NCBI GenBank assembly: GCA_910578365.1
Contig: CAJTRC010000030.1
Coordinates: 1-27,614, forward strand
Source: an uncultured Muribaculaceae bacterium
GTDB lineage: Bacteria > Bacteroidota > Bacteroidia > Bacteroidales > Muribaculaceae
Length of the DNA: 27,614 nucleotides
Direction: 5' to 3'
Positions 1-8,391 of this stretch are shown here, one piece after another; positions within the stretch are counted from its first letter, which is position 1, and each line of letters begins with the position of its first letter. A program made the position numbers and the translations under genes. Below the pieces are notes generated by a model. It had not been told where the DNA came from, searched no databases, and saw only the letters and a program-made list of their open reading frames with translations.

Positions 1-1
1 A

Positions 2-85
2 TATTGTTTCTTTGCCACAAAGCCTGGAGTGAACTTCGACTTTGAGGTACCCGAGTCAAACGGGCAGCTTGTCCTCTGGGATTAG
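2..85 (+). CDS. 3' end of an unidentified gene (partial)
   Basis: An open frame enters from the left edge and stops at TAG 83-85, giving 27 residues that end in GQLVLWD. The alternating hydrophobic/polar pattern (VNFDFEVPE) would suit the last beta strands of an enzyme or secreted protein, for example the C-terminal sandwich of a glycoside hydrolase. That is a guess from texture only. It is convergent with the following apbE gene. The 144 bases between them show no convincing terminator. Confidence 0.4.
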   Translation, partial: YCFFATKPGVNFDFEVPESNGQLVLWD

Positions 86-229
86 TTTCAACCTATACAA
101 ATGAATCAGGCGACCCTGACAGGCCGCCCGATACTCTATAGTAAATTAAATATTCTTATCCCGAACTCGCGTTAATAGAATGATTGAATTTAACTTTATG
201 AAATCGTTAAAGCCCTTTCCGGTCAATTT

Positions 230-1225
230 CTAAATAGCAGGAGCCGGAAAACCGTCGGTAGTGATAGTCTGCATGCCTTCAGGAGAATCGATTACAAACA
301 GAGCCTCTACATCGGGCATACTGTCAACCATGGCGCGGGCCTCAGGGTAGGGCATAGCCATTGCCGCTGTGGCAATAGCATCGGCAAGAGCGCACTCTGA
401 AGCCACCACAGTAACACTGAGTGTCGACGTGACCACCGGATAGCCTGTGACGGCACTGATGGTGTGGCCTATGCGCTTGCCATCGGGCATGTTGCGGTAA
501 TTGCGGTAATTGCCCGAAGTAGCCATGGCGGCATCACGCAGTTCCACCACCATTAGGCGGTCGTGGGTGGTATGGCCGTCGACATCGGTTAGCGGAGCAT
601 CTATTTGTATACGCCAGGGCTGACCTTGCGGATTGAGGCCGCGTGCGTTTATTTCGCCGCCTATCTCCACCATATAATCGGAGCATCCGTTGCGCTGCAG
701 CACGCGCGCTACCAAATCTACTCCGTAGCCTTTGGCAATAGCCGAAAAGTCAAGGCGCATGCTGTCGGAGTCCATTTCGATGCGTCCGCCGGCAATATGG
801 CATTTGTCGAGGCCCACACGGGCAAGTGCCGCTGCTACGGCAACCGAGTCGGGGGCGGACTGCTCGCCATGGGTGCCGAAGCCCCATAGCTCCACAAGCG
901 GCCCTACCGTGGGGTCGAAAGCACCATTGCTGGCGCGGTGTACCAGCCGTGACAGATCCAGAACCTCGGCCAACATCGAATCGGCGGTCATGTCGCTGCC
1001 GGCATTAATGCGAGCCACTGTGGAGAATGGATTGAACATGCTCAGCGACGAATCAATAAGCTGCATTGCTCCGGTGATTGAATCGTCGAGCCTATTGTCG
1101 GCGCGGTAGCGAATATTATATGTAGTACCCCAGGTATAACCCGAAAAGTTATAAAAATAATCGCTACAACTTGCAAGAAATAGAAATATTGCGTATATTA
1201 GCGGCGTAAAATATATTTTTTTCAT
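230..1225 (-). CDS. apbE: FAD:protein FMN transferase, lipoprotein (ApbE family)
   Basis: ApbE enzymes attach FMN covalently to threonine in flavoprotein subunits such as NqrB/NqrC and RnfD/RnfG, using FAD and Mg2+ outside the cytoplasmic membrane. The 331-aa length fits the family. Residues 1-20 form a lipoprotein signal with lipobox LASC, acyl cysteine C20. Family motifs are present in order: GAFDPTVGPLV (101-111), LDFSAIAKGYGVD (158-170), GGEINARG (189-196), ATSGNYRNYR (235-244), HTI (254-256) and ECALADAIATA (277-287), the last containing the conserved Asp/Thr metal-site region. It is a single gene transcribed leftwards from a good promoter at 1301-1331. No Nqr, Rnf or flavinylated substrate gene lies in the window, so its client is encoded elsewhere. 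Family assignment is firm. Confidence 0.95.
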   Translation of the reverse strand: MKKIYFTPLIYAIFLFLASCSDYFYNFSGYTWGTTYNIRYRADNRLDDSITGAMQLIDSSLSMFNPFSTVARINAGSDMTADSMLAEVLDLSRLVHRASNGAFDPTVGPLVELWGFGTHGEQSAPDSVAVAAALARVGLDKCHIAGGRIEMDSDSMRLDFSAIAKGYGVDLVARVLQRNGCSDYMVEIGGEINARGLNPQGQPWRIQIDAPLTDVDGHTTHDRLMVVELRDAAMATSGNYRNYRNMPDGKRIGHTISAVTGYPVVTSTLSVTVVASECALADAIATAAMAMPYPEARAMVDSMPDVEALFVIDSPEGMQTITTDGFPAPAI

Positions 1226-1300
1226 AAAACCTGAATAATAAGAGCTTCTTTATTCTTTACTTTTGCGTATGTCATATTTATTTTTAAAAGTTCTAAACCT

Positions 1301-1331
1301 CAAAGATACGAAAAAAGCTTTTAAAACGCAA
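1301..1331 (-). promoter_or_regulatory. Bacteroidetes-type promoter for apbE
   Basis: On the minus strand a -7 box TATCTTTG (1308-1301) is preceded by TTG (1331-1329) with a 20-base spacer. This matches the Bacteroidetes primary-sigma consensus TTG-N19-20-TAnnTTTG. Transcription would start near 1294, leaving a leader of about 70 nt before the apbE start codon. Confidence 0.7.
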
Positions 1332-1443
1332 GCAGGGCGAACCAATGCTCTCAAATCCGTGTTAATCGCATAAGTTGCTTTTTGGAGGCACCTATTTTAA
1401 TAGCATCTATAAGTCGAACAATCTATCAAAACCATTTAGAATC

Positions 1444-2025
1444 ATGAATCGTAATTATCTTTTCTTAGCTCAGGGCTTCGAAGAAATTGAAGCGCTTACA
1501 GTTGTAGATGTACTTCGTCGTGCCGGAATGGACATCAAGACTGTATCGGTTTCAAGCTCAGAGCATGTATCGGGCGCACACGGCATCGAAGTGACAGCCG
1601 ATTTGCTGTTCGACGACAGCGACTATACCGATGCCGAGTTTCTGATACTTCCCGGCGGCATGCCGGGTTCGACCAACCTCTACGAGTGTGAGAAACTTCA
1701 GCAACTGCTTACCTCGCATGCAAGCCGCGGAGGCAAAATAGCCGCTATCTGTGCTGCTCCGGCTGTTGTGCTGGCTCCGCTCGGGCTGCTCAAGGATAAG
1801 GAAGCCACGTGCTACCCCGGCTTCGATAAAGACTGTCGGGCGGCAGGTGCCATTATGCGCGACGCTCCTGTAATAGCCCTCGACAAGCTTATAACCGGCA
1901 ACGGCCCAAGCGCTGCGCTGCGTTTTGCCCTGGCCATCGTGGCCAATTCGATGGGCGAGTCGCAGGCTCAGCAGGTAGGCTCGGCCATGCTGTTTTACCC
2001 CAAGAGCATGAACTTTTATTTCTGA
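1444..2025 (+). CDS. DJ-1/PfpI family protein (YajL/ThiJ-like)
   Basis: This is a 193-aa cytoplasmic class I glutamine-amidotransferase-fold protein. Members act as redox-responsive chaperones, glyoxalases or proposed deglycases; which activity applies cannot be read from sequence. The nucleophile elbow AAICAAP puts the reactive cysteine at C103. The conserved acidic partner lies in GFEEIEALTVVDVLRRAG (E14), in the same arrangement as E. coli YajL (196 aa). ALITGNGPSAALRFAL-type residues near the C-terminus are also family-typical. The ATG at 1444 is chosen because the homology begins there: a TTG at 1375 in the same frame would add 23 residues (LFGGTYFNS...) that fit no DJ-1 protein. It is monocistronic and ends at the terminator at 2049-2083, opposite the incoming trkH-trkA operon. 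Confidence 0.92.
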   Translation: MNRNYLFLAQGFEEIEALTVVDVLRRAGMDIKTVSVSSSEHVSGAHGIEVTADLLFDDSDYTDAEFLILPGGMPGSTNLYECEKLQQLLTSHASRGGKIAAICAAPAVVLAPLGLLKDKEATCYPGFDKDCRAAGAIMRDAPVIALDKLITGNGPSAALRFALAIVANSMGESQAQQVGSAMLFYPKSMNFYF

Positions 2026-2048
2026 TGAACAGCAGCAAAGTATGACAG

Positions 2049-2083
2049 CGTTGGGAGTCTATCTGATTCCCGACGTTTTTTTT
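2049..2083 (+). terminator. Rho-independent terminator after the DJ-1 gene
   Basis: CGTTGGGA (2049-2056) pairs with TCCCGACG (2068-2075) with one G-U pair and an 11-base loop, followed at once by eight T. ACAGCA and TGCTGT flank the structure and can extend the stem. It sits about 25 bases after the DJ-1 stop and also insulates the gene from the convergent operon. Confidence 0.85.
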
Positions 2084-2092
2084 ATTGCTGTC

Positions 2093-2782
2093 TTACTTTA
2101 TATGTTTATACAGGTTCTTGAAGTCGTGGCGAGAGCCGAATACTGTCAGAATGTCGCCATCAAGAACCTTCAGTCCTGGTTTCGACAAGTCGAGAATCTC
2201 GGGTACCGGTCGTGATATTCCCATCAGGTTTTTTCGTTCAACCGGTCGTGCGGCGGCTATAAGGCGCAGGTTGTAATTGCGCTCAAGGTCGAGGTCGGTG
2301 TAGGCAAGTCCTCTGAAAAACTGCGGGGCGTGAAATTTGAGTACGAAATTGTCGGCGTCGACAGCGAGCGATTCGATAGCCGTGCCCAGTTCCATTTCGT
2401 GGCTGAGGTCGGAGGCGGCGCGCTGTTCGGGCGTGATAATGCGCTCAACCTCGAAGCCCTGCAGAATCGACTCATGGAGTTTGTCGATAGCGCGGGCATA
2501 AATGTGTTTTACGCCGTTCTGCTTCAGCAGGGCCACTGTTTTGACGCTGGCTCCAAAGTTTTCGCCTATGGCCACAATTACCAGGTCGACGTTTTTCAGT
2601 GGCAGCACGCCTATGGCGGTTTCCTCGGTGGTGTCGATAAGATAGACAGTGGAGATATAGTCCTTGATGGCTTCGATGTTGCTCTGGCGAATGTCGGCGC
2701 CTATTACTTCATGGCCCATGTCGGTGAGGTCGCGGGCGAGGTTGGAGCCATAGATGCCCAGACCGATTATAAGGTAACGCAT
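2093..2782 (-). CDS. trkA: Potassium uptake regulatory subunit, RCK/TrkA-N protein (KtrA/TrkA)
   Basis: This is the cytoplasmic gating ring of a Ktr/Trk potassium transporter; it binds nucleotides and controls the membrane subunit. At 229 aa it has a single RCK module, as in KtrA, not the duplicated 450-aa form of E. coli TrkA. Residues 1-135 form the RCK_N Rossmann fold, with GLGIYGSNLA (7-16) and an acidic residue at the end of beta-2 (GADIR, D30) that binds the ribose of NAD(H)/ATP. Residues about 140-229 are the RCK_C (TrkA_C) domain, ending in GDILTVFGSRHDFKNL. It starts 18 bases after the trkH stop, so the two subunits are co-transcribed. Confidence 0.93.
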   Translation of the reverse strand: MRYLIIGLGIYGSNLARDLTDMGHEVIGADIRQSNIEAIKDYISTVYLIDTTEETAIGVLPLKNVDLVIVAIGENFGASVKTVALLKQNGVKHIYARAIDKLHESILQGFEVERIITPEQRAASDLSHEMELGTAIESLAVDADNFVLKFHAPQFFRGLAYTDLDLERNYNLRLIAAARPVERKNLMGISRPVPEILDLSKPGLKVLDGDILTVFGSRHDFKNLYKHIK

Positions 2783-2800
2783 ATAGATGTAGGATGATTG

Positions 2801-4648
2801 TCAGTTGATTATTACGCTTTCTTTGGGGTAGTGCATGGCCGTGTCGCGCTTGTTGCCTGCGAAGCCCAGGAGTATGGATATTATGCCCACACGACCCAGG
2901 AACATGGCCATGCATACAAGTATCTTACCGCCTATGCCTAACTTGGCTGTGGCGCCTAACGATGTGCCTACGGTGAATATGGCCGATACCACCTCAAATA
3001 CGGCGCTTCGGGTGTCAAGCCCTGGTTCAAGCAACATCAGCAGCAAGGTATATACAGCTACTGATATGAAGCTGAGAAATATCACGGCGTTGGCGCGCCT
3101 GATGGAGTCGGTGGCTATACGGCGCTTAAAAGCCACGGCACCGCTCTGGCCGGTGATTATTGCGCGCAGATTCAGAATCATTGTGGCTATGGTGTTCACT
3201 TTTATGCCGCCGCCCATCGACTGCGAGCCGCCGCCTATCCACATCTGCAGCATTACTATCAGCAGTGTTACCGGCAGGAACGATGCCGGGTCGACCGAGG
3301 CAAAGCCGGCGCTTCGGGGGGTGAGCGAGTTGAACACCGACTGCACTATCCGTTCGTAGCAGTCCATGCCGCGCATGCTGTTGTGGCTTTCAAGCAGAAA
3401 GAAGGCAACCGAGCATACGCCCAGAATCAGCAGTGTGGTTAGGAGTGTAAGTTTGGTATTGAGGCTGTACAGATGGACTATGCGTGCCGGGCGGCGGCGT
3501 CGAAACAGCCACGAGGCAAAACGTCCCAGGTAGTCGGCAAAGCTGTCCTTTATGTTTACCAGAATCGGAAAGCCTATGGCTCCGGCCAGCACCAGTAGCG
3601 AAGTGACTATGTATATGCTCTGGTTGCCGTTCATCAGTACAGGGTTGCTGAGGCCGCCTTCGACACAGCTGAAACCGGCGTTGCAGAACGACATTATGGA
3701 GTGGAACGAGCAGAATATAAGCTTGTCGTCCAGGTCCATGCCCATTCCGTCCGGTATGGTAAAGTAAATCATTACAGCTCCTATGGCTTCTACCACCAGT
3801 GTAAAGCCAAGGATGTATAGCAGCGTGGGCAGCAGTGCGTTCATGTTTTTGGAGTAAATCATGTCCTTGACCATAAGCTGACTGTATATCGAGGTGGTTC
3901 CGCTGAAGAAGAGGGCGAAGAAGCTGGTGAACGTAAGCACACCCAAGCCGCCTATTTGCGCCAGCAAGCCAAGCACCAGCAGGCCGAAGGGTGTAAAGGT
4001 GTCTGCAATGTCGACGGTAGTAAGGCCGGTGATACATACTGCCGACGTCGATACAAACAGCGAGTCGGCGTAGTCGATGCCGCTGTAGGTGCAGCGGGGC
4101 ATCATAAGTAGCATTGAACCTATGATTATGAAGAACAGAAAGCTTCCGGCCAGAATCATTGATGGATTTGTGCGTCGGCCGGTGAGGCGTGTGAATCCGA
4201 GGCTGAGTTCTAACAACGAGTATGCCCCTAATACGCCGTATAGAAATTTGCTGCTGTAAAGCAGAGTGTCGAGCATTGGTATCCACGGATGTACGGGCCG
4301 TGGGTATATCCATGGAAGCAGGGTGATGAGCACTGCTATGTCGACCACCCATTTGAGTATCTTGGTCTGGCTTACGGTCTGCCGGTAGTTGAGCAGCAGG
4401 TTGTAGGCGATGTTGAATATGAATATACCCTGCACCACGCGCAGGAAGGCGCGCAGGTGCAGGGCTTGTGTAGGCTGGAGGTCAAAGCCAGCGAATATTA
4501 TCAATGTGGTAATGCAGAATACCGCCATTACCATTGTAATTATGCCGAGCGCTCCCGATATCAGCCTGATATTGGCTATGAAATGCTGTATAAAGCGCAT
4601 ATAGCGGTAGCTATAGAGCCTTAAGCGGTAACGTAAACGCTCGAACAT
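2801..4648 (-). CDS. trkH: Potassium transporter membrane subunit (TrkH/KtrB family)
   Basis: This 615-aa integral membrane protein is the ion-conducting subunit partnered by TrkA. All four selectivity-filter segments of the SKT superfamily are visible: TSAVCITGL (201-209), SFCNAGF (320-326), TPRSAGF (443-449) and TVGTSLG (559-565). The glycine-rich GGGSQSMGGGIKVNT stretch (472-486) precedes the broken helix that forms the intramembrane gate. The N-terminal 150 residues carry extra hydrophobic segments before the first M1-P-M2 repeat, making it longer than Bacillus KtrB (about 450 aa). It lies 34 bases after the DUF4923 gene on the same strand, with no promoter in the gap, so it is probably expressed with the dehydratase operon. 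Confidence 0.95.
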   Translation of the reverse strand: MFERLRYRLRLYSYRYMRFIQHFIANIRLISGALGIITMVMAVFCITTLIIFAGFDLQPTQALHLRAFLRVVQGIFIFNIAYNLLLNYRQTVSQTKILKWVVDIAVLITLLPWIYPRPVHPWIPMLDTLLYSSKFLYGVLGAYSLLELSLGFTRLTGRRTNPSMILAGSFLFFIIIGSMLLMMPRCTYSGIDYADSLFVSTSAVCITGLTTVDIADTFTPFGLLVLGLLAQIGGLGVLTFTSFFALFFSGTTSIYSQLMVKDMIYSKNMNALLPTLLYILGFTLVVEAIGAVMIYFTIPDGMGMDLDDKLIFCSFHSIMSFCNAGFSCVEGGLSNPVLMNGNQSIYIVTSLLVLAGAIGFPILVNIKDSFADYLGRFASWLFRRRRPARIVHLYSLNTKLTLLTTLLILGVCSVAFFLLESHNSMRGMDCYERIVQSVFNSLTPRSAGFASVDPASFLPVTLLIVMLQMWIGGGSQSMGGGIKVNTIATMILNLRAIITGQSGAVAFKRRIATDSIRRANAVIFLSFISVAVYTLLLMLLEPGLDTRSAVFEVVSAIFTVGTSLGATAKLGIGGKILVCMAMFLGRVGIISILLGFAGNKRDTAMHYPKESVIIN

Positions 4649-4682
4649 GGCAGGTGCTGCAGGCGATTAGTCGGGGTGGGGC

Positions 4683-5351
4683 TCAGGTAGTGGCGCGCGA
4701 CAATTTGAAGCCGGCATATAGTCCGTCGTACGATTCCAGCAGCTGCACCATTGACTGCACGGTACTGTTGCCCGAAAGCTGCGACACGGTCTTGATAATC
4801 TTTATCAGGCCCGAAACATCGAAGGTAAGGCTCAGTGTGTTCACAGCCAGAGTGGCTCGGGTGCTGATTTTGCCTATGTTGATTTTGTTGAACGCCTTGA
4901 AGTTAAAAATCAGGTAGCCATTCTCGCCTTTTTCGATTGTGCCTGTGAGAGTGCCGCGTTTGAGCTGAATGCTGAAATTGCCTTCTTTGTCGGCTGTGAA
5001 CTGCAGGTTGGTGAGTCCGGCTTTCTGATAGTAGGGTTCGAGTTTCTGCTCTATGGTTGCCGAAGCGGCAGCTCCGCCAATTTTCTGCAGGGCGTTATCG
5101 CTGGCGAAGTCCACTGCCGGACTTACATATTTCCATTCGCCTTCAAGTTGCGAGGGGTCTACGTCCTTGTCGGAAATAAGGTTGCCTACGATGCCGCCTA
5201 TGATATTGCCGAGCTTGTTGTCATTGCCGTCGGATTCTGACGATGAGCCACCGCCAAAGAGCCCTTTGAGGTCGAATGCAGCGGCGCTGAGATTTGTCAG
5301 CGCAAGTGCTACGGCCAGAATGATAAAATGTCGTGATAAGGATAATTTCAT
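4683..5351 (-). CDS. DUF4923 family exported protein
   Basis: This is a 222-aa protein of unknown function. Residues 1-25 form a Sec signal peptide ending in SAAA before FDLKGLFGGG. A low-complexity Gly/Ser linker (GGGSSSESDGNDN) and GNIIGGIVGNLI follow. The core from about residue 67 (LEGEWKYVSPAVDF) to the end is a predicted beta-rich fold with TLTGTIEKGENGYLIFNF, typical of the DUF4923 proteins I recall from Bacteroidales. There is no lipobox, so it is probably periplasmic. It lies 13 bases after the NDP-sugar dehydratase gene and 34 bases before trkH. No catalytic motif is evident, and I do not assign a function. Confidence 0.75.
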   Translation of the reverse strand: MKLSLSRHFIILAVALALTNLSAAAFDLKGLFGGGSSSESDGNDNKLGNIIGGIVGNLISDKDVDPSQLEGEWKYVSPAVDFASDNALQKIGGAAASATIEQKLEPYYQKAGLTNLQFTADKEGNFSIQLKRGTLTGTIEKGENGYLIFNFKAFNKINIGKISTRATLAVNTLSLTFDVSGLIKIIKTVSQLSGNSTVQSMVQLLESYDGLYAGFKLSRATT

Positions 5352-5364
5352 ATTTTTTCTATGT

Positions 5365-7371
5365 CTATGGAATGCAGGCTTCGTGAAGGTTGTATGCCGC
5401 GTTTTCGTCCTGGTCTTTGAGGCGTTTGTCTATTTGCTCGAATATAGAGTTGTTCGACTTGAATTCAGGCACGATGTGCTTCATTTCCTCTACAAGTTTC
5501 AGGCGGCTACCGTCGTCGACACACTGGCGGAGTCCTTTCAGGTGTTCAAGCACATCGTTGTACTCGTATATGCGCACTTTGGCAATCATAATCTTTTTGT
5601 GTCGGGTGGCAATGGTGGTTTCGCGGTCGTTGAGCAGCTCTTCGTACAGTTTCTCGCCGGGACGCAGACCGGTTTCTATAATCTGTATATCCACATCTGG
5701 TCGCAGGCCGGCGAGTTTAATCATGCGCCGGGCGAGGTCGTAGATTTTTACGGGCTGACCCATGTCGAAGATGTATATCTCTCCGCCGTTGCCCATGCAG
5801 CCGGCTTCAAGTACCAGCGAGCAGGCCTCGGGTATGGTCATAAAGTAGCGGATAATGTCTTTATGTGTCACAGTCAGAGGTCCGCCTTCTTCAATCTGGC
5901 GGCGGAACAGCGGAATTACCGAGCCGTTTGAGCCGAGTACGTTGCCGAATCGGGTGGTGATGAACTGAGTTGAGCGACCGTCGACGTTTTTGCGCAGGTG
6001 GTAGAAGAGCGACTGCACGTATATTTCGGCGATGCGCTTCGACGCGCCCATCACATTGGTGGGATTCACAGCCTTGTCGGTGCTCACCATCACAAATTTC
6101 TCGACATTGTATTTCACCGAGAGGTCGGCTATGTTTTTGGTGCCGAACACATTGGTCAGGACAGCCTCGCACGGGTTGCGCTCCATCATGGGCACATGCT
6201 TGTAGGCAGCCGCGTGGAATACATAGCGTGGACGGAATGCGCGGAATGCCAGTTCCATGCGCACCGAGTTCGCCACGTCGCCTATAAACAGATGTATAGT
6301 GGCCTTGGGGAATGCGGCTTCCATCTGCAGCTGCAAATCATGCATGGGTGTTTCGGCCTGGTCGACGAGTACAATCTCGCTGGCGCCGAGAGCGGCTACC
6401 TGATTCACGATTTCGCTGCCTATTGAGCCGGCGGCGCCGGTAATCATTACCACCTGGTTGGTGATTATGTCTTTGATTGAGCTTTTTTCTGTTTTGATGG
6501 GTTCGCGTCCCAGCAGGTCCTCGATGCGGATATTCTGGACATGTGTCGACAGGCGGGGCTGGTTGTCGTCGTTGGTGTCGAATTCCTCAATCTGGTTCAT
6601 CATCAGCAGATGGATGTTGTTGTTGAGGAAGGTATCGGCCAGACCGCTGCGCATAAGTTCAATCTGCGATGCCAGGAATATAAGAGTGTCGCAGCGGTAT
6701 TTTGCGAATATCTCTGTGATATCGGCTTCGGAGTAGTTCTCCACGGGTATGCCGTTGAGCGAATTTTCATGTCTTTTGCTGTCAAGGCTCAGCAGGGCCA
6801 CGGGCTTGAATCGGCCTTCGACCTCGATTTTCAGAGCTGAGGCAAGCACAAAGGAGTTTATGCTTGAGCCGAGCATGATTACGCGAGTGCGTTTTTTGTC
6901 GATTGCAGTTATTGATGTGTAAAGGTATTTGATGAGCAGTCTTGTCATAACCATCAGCGAGAAGCTGAATACTGCTATGATAAACATGTTCCATACGCTG
7001 AAGTATGTGTATCCTATGATATCCGACATTACCAGCGAGCTCAGTATCAGCAGCAGCGATGAACTGCCGATGAGCAATACTATGCGGTACACATCTTCAA
7101 TCACCGACAGGCGGACTATGTACTGGTTGGTTTTGAACGCCACGCACAATATTGCATACACGGCGGTTACGATCAGAGTCTTGGCAGATGCTGAGTATAT
7201 CCATCCGGATTCCATACCGGTGGGGTGGGAATTGAAACTGAAAGTAATGATGCTGCTGAGCAGAACTACCAATACGTCGGCCATAAAGACCATCCATCTT
7301 GGGCTTGGCGCGTCGATAAAAGTATGCGCGAGCCTGGAGTTTGAGATGAATTTAAGAAGTTTGTGTTTCAT
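5365..7371 (-). CDS. Membrane-bound nucleoside-diphosphate-sugar 4,6-dehydratase (FlaA1/CapD family)
   Basis: This 668-aa inner-membrane enzyme makes UDP-4-keto-6-deoxy sugars from UDP-GlcNAc or similar donors for capsule, O-antigen or glycoprotein glycans. Four hydrophobic segments occupy about residues 25-150. A first Rossmann-like domain (about 160-270, RTRVIMLGSS) follows. The catalytic SDR domain from about 305 has TGAAGSIGSEI (311-321) for NAD(P), YVFHAAAYKHVPMMERNP (383-400) and MVSTDKAVNPTNVMGASKR (428-446). The tyrosine of the usual YxxxK dyad is replaced by methionine (M441 with K445), which is normal in this family of long dehydratases. It is first in a four-gene operon read from the promoter at 7481-7511. 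The exact sugar product cannot be told from sequence. Confidence 0.92.
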   Translation of the reverse strand: MKHKLLKFISNSRLAHTFIDAPSPRWMVFMADVLVVLLSSIITFSFNSHPTGMESGWIYSASAKTLIVTAVYAILCVAFKTNQYIVRLSVIEDVYRIVLLIGSSSLLLILSSLVMSDIIGYTYFSVWNMFIIAVFSFSLMVMTRLLIKYLYTSITAIDKKRTRVIMLGSSINSFVLASALKIEVEGRFKPVALLSLDSKRHENSLNGIPVENYSEADITEIFAKYRCDTLIFLASQIELMRSGLADTFLNNNIHLLMMNQIEEFDTNDDNQPRLSTHVQNIRIEDLLGREPIKTEKSSIKDIITNQVVMITGAAGSIGSEIVNQVAALGASEIVLVDQAETPMHDLQLQMEAAFPKATIHLFIGDVANSVRMELAFRAFRPRYVFHAAAYKHVPMMERNPCEAVLTNVFGTKNIADLSVKYNVEKFVMVSTDKAVNPTNVMGASKRIAEIYVQSLFYHLRKNVDGRSTQFITTRFGNVLGSNGSVIPLFRRQIEEGGPLTVTHKDIIRYFMTIPEACSLVLEAGCMGNGGEIYIFDMGQPVKIYDLARRMIKLAGLRPDVDIQIIETGLRPGEKLYEELLNDRETTIATRHKKIMIAKVRIYEYNDVLEHLKGLRQCVDDGSRLKLVEEMKHIVPEFKSNNSIFEQIDKRLKDQDENAAYNLHEACIP

Positions 7372-7480
7372 ATATTATTGTCCAGGATAAATCTCAACTT
7401 TCTGCGAGGTTAAATTTTAATTTTATGTAAATGCAATTCCGATATAGAAATCTAATGACTTATGTTGCAATTATGCTTTG

Positions 7481-7511
7481 CAAAGTTACATGATTTTAAC
7501 CGATTATGCAA
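7481..7511 (-). promoter_or_regulatory. Bacteroidetes-type promoter for the dehydratase-DUF4923-trkH-trkA operon
   Basis: On the minus strand, TAACTTTG (7488-7481) follows TTG (7511-7509) with a 20-base spacer, a full match to the phylum consensus. The leader to the dehydratase ATG at 7371 is about 100 nt. I see no other good promoter in the 13-, 34- and 18-base gaps of the downstream genes. Confidence 0.72.
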
Positions 7512-7603
7512 CCAAGCAACGGTAAAAAATGCTGTAGAACACTTTTTTTCGCTGCTTTGGCTGTTTTTGAGTCTAAAAGGATGTGTGTTCGGAGAAAAAT
7601 TAC

Positions 7604-7611
7604 TAACTTTA
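7604..7611 (+). promoter_or_regulatory. Possible -7 box for the envelope operon
   Basis: TAACTTTA (7604-7611) differs from TAnnTTTG in the last base and lies about 30 bases before the ATG at 7642. No proper TTG sits 19-20 bases upstream (ATG is there instead), so this promoter is weak or regulated, if it is real. Confidence 0.35.
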
Positions 7612-7641
7612 CAAAAAATTGTAAAACCGCATTATCACAGT

Positions 7642-8391
7642 ATGCAAAGAATATTACGGGCTGTAGTGCTTGCAGCTATGCTACTGGCATCGGTGGCTGT
7701 TCCACAGGCATTGCAGGCACAGGAAGAATTCCGGCGCAACCTCGAGCAAATAGCATTTGTGCCCAAAGGGCAGTGGATTACCGGCGTGAGTGTCAGCTAC
7801 TCTCAGTCATCGCAGGATAATTATCAGTTTTTTGTAGTAGAGAATCTTTCGGGCAACACTTATACTTTTAAGGTAAGCCCCATGGTGATGTTCGCCTTTA
7901 AGGAAAACCTCGCGGCGGGCGGTCGCTTTGCTTATTCGCGCCAGCGTACAAAGCTTGATGCCGCACGTGTAGTGATTGATTCCGAAACGGACTATAATGT
8001 CGACAATCTCTACTCCATAAGCCATAACTTCTATGGTACTGCGGCTTTCCGAAACTATATCAGCCTTGGCCACAGCACTCGTTTCGGACTTTTTAATGAG
8101 GTGCAGATGCAGTTTGGCGGTGGCGAATCCAAGCTGTGCAACGGCAGCGGCCTTGACTTTACGGGTACGTTCGAGCGTTCGTTTTCGCTCGATGTCGGTC
8201 TGGCTCCGGGCATGGCAGTGTTTCTGAGCAATTATTCGGCCCTGGAAGTGAATGTGGGTGTGCTTGGTTTCAGCTATCAGCGCACACGCTCCACTACCGA
8301 CCGCATATATGTGGCCGAACGCAACCATAAGTCCGCCAATTTCAAAATCAATCTCTTTTCAATAACCTTCGGAGTTTCATTCTATATCTGA
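7642..8391 (+). CDS. Outer-membrane beta-barrel protein A (unknown function)
   Basis: This is a 249-aa exported protein. Residues 1-27 form a signal peptide ending in ALQA before QEEFRR. The rest is amphipathic beta strands with aromatic girdles, and it ends in the strand KINLFSITFGVSFYI with a terminal aromatic/hydrophobic pattern typical of outer-membrane barrels. An early conserved motif FVPKGQWITG is shared with the next gene, which is clearly a paralogue. ATG 7642 is chosen because the signal peptide starts there; the same frame is open back to 7462 but that extension is not protein-like. It is the first of four genes with 1-base, 1- to 4-base and 8-base junctions, so the products are likely made in fixed proportion. 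I do not recognise a named family. Confidence 0.8.
   Translation: MQRILRAVVLAAMLLASVAVPQALQAQEEFRRNLEQIAFVPKGQWITGVSVSYSQSSQDNYQFFVVENLSGNTYTFKVSPMVMFAFKENLAAGGRFAYSRQRTKLDAARVVIDSETDYNVDNLYSISHNFYGTAAFRNYISLGHSTRFGLFNEVQMQFGGGESKLCNGSGLDFTGTFERSFSLDVGLAPGMAVFLSNYSALEVNVGVLGFSYQRTRSTTDRIYVAERNHKSANFKINLFSITFGVSFYI

Noticed and set aside
1375..1443. Upstream TTG start for the DJ-1 protein
   Set aside because: The 23 added residues do not resemble any DJ-1 family N-terminus and the homology starts at ATG 1444.
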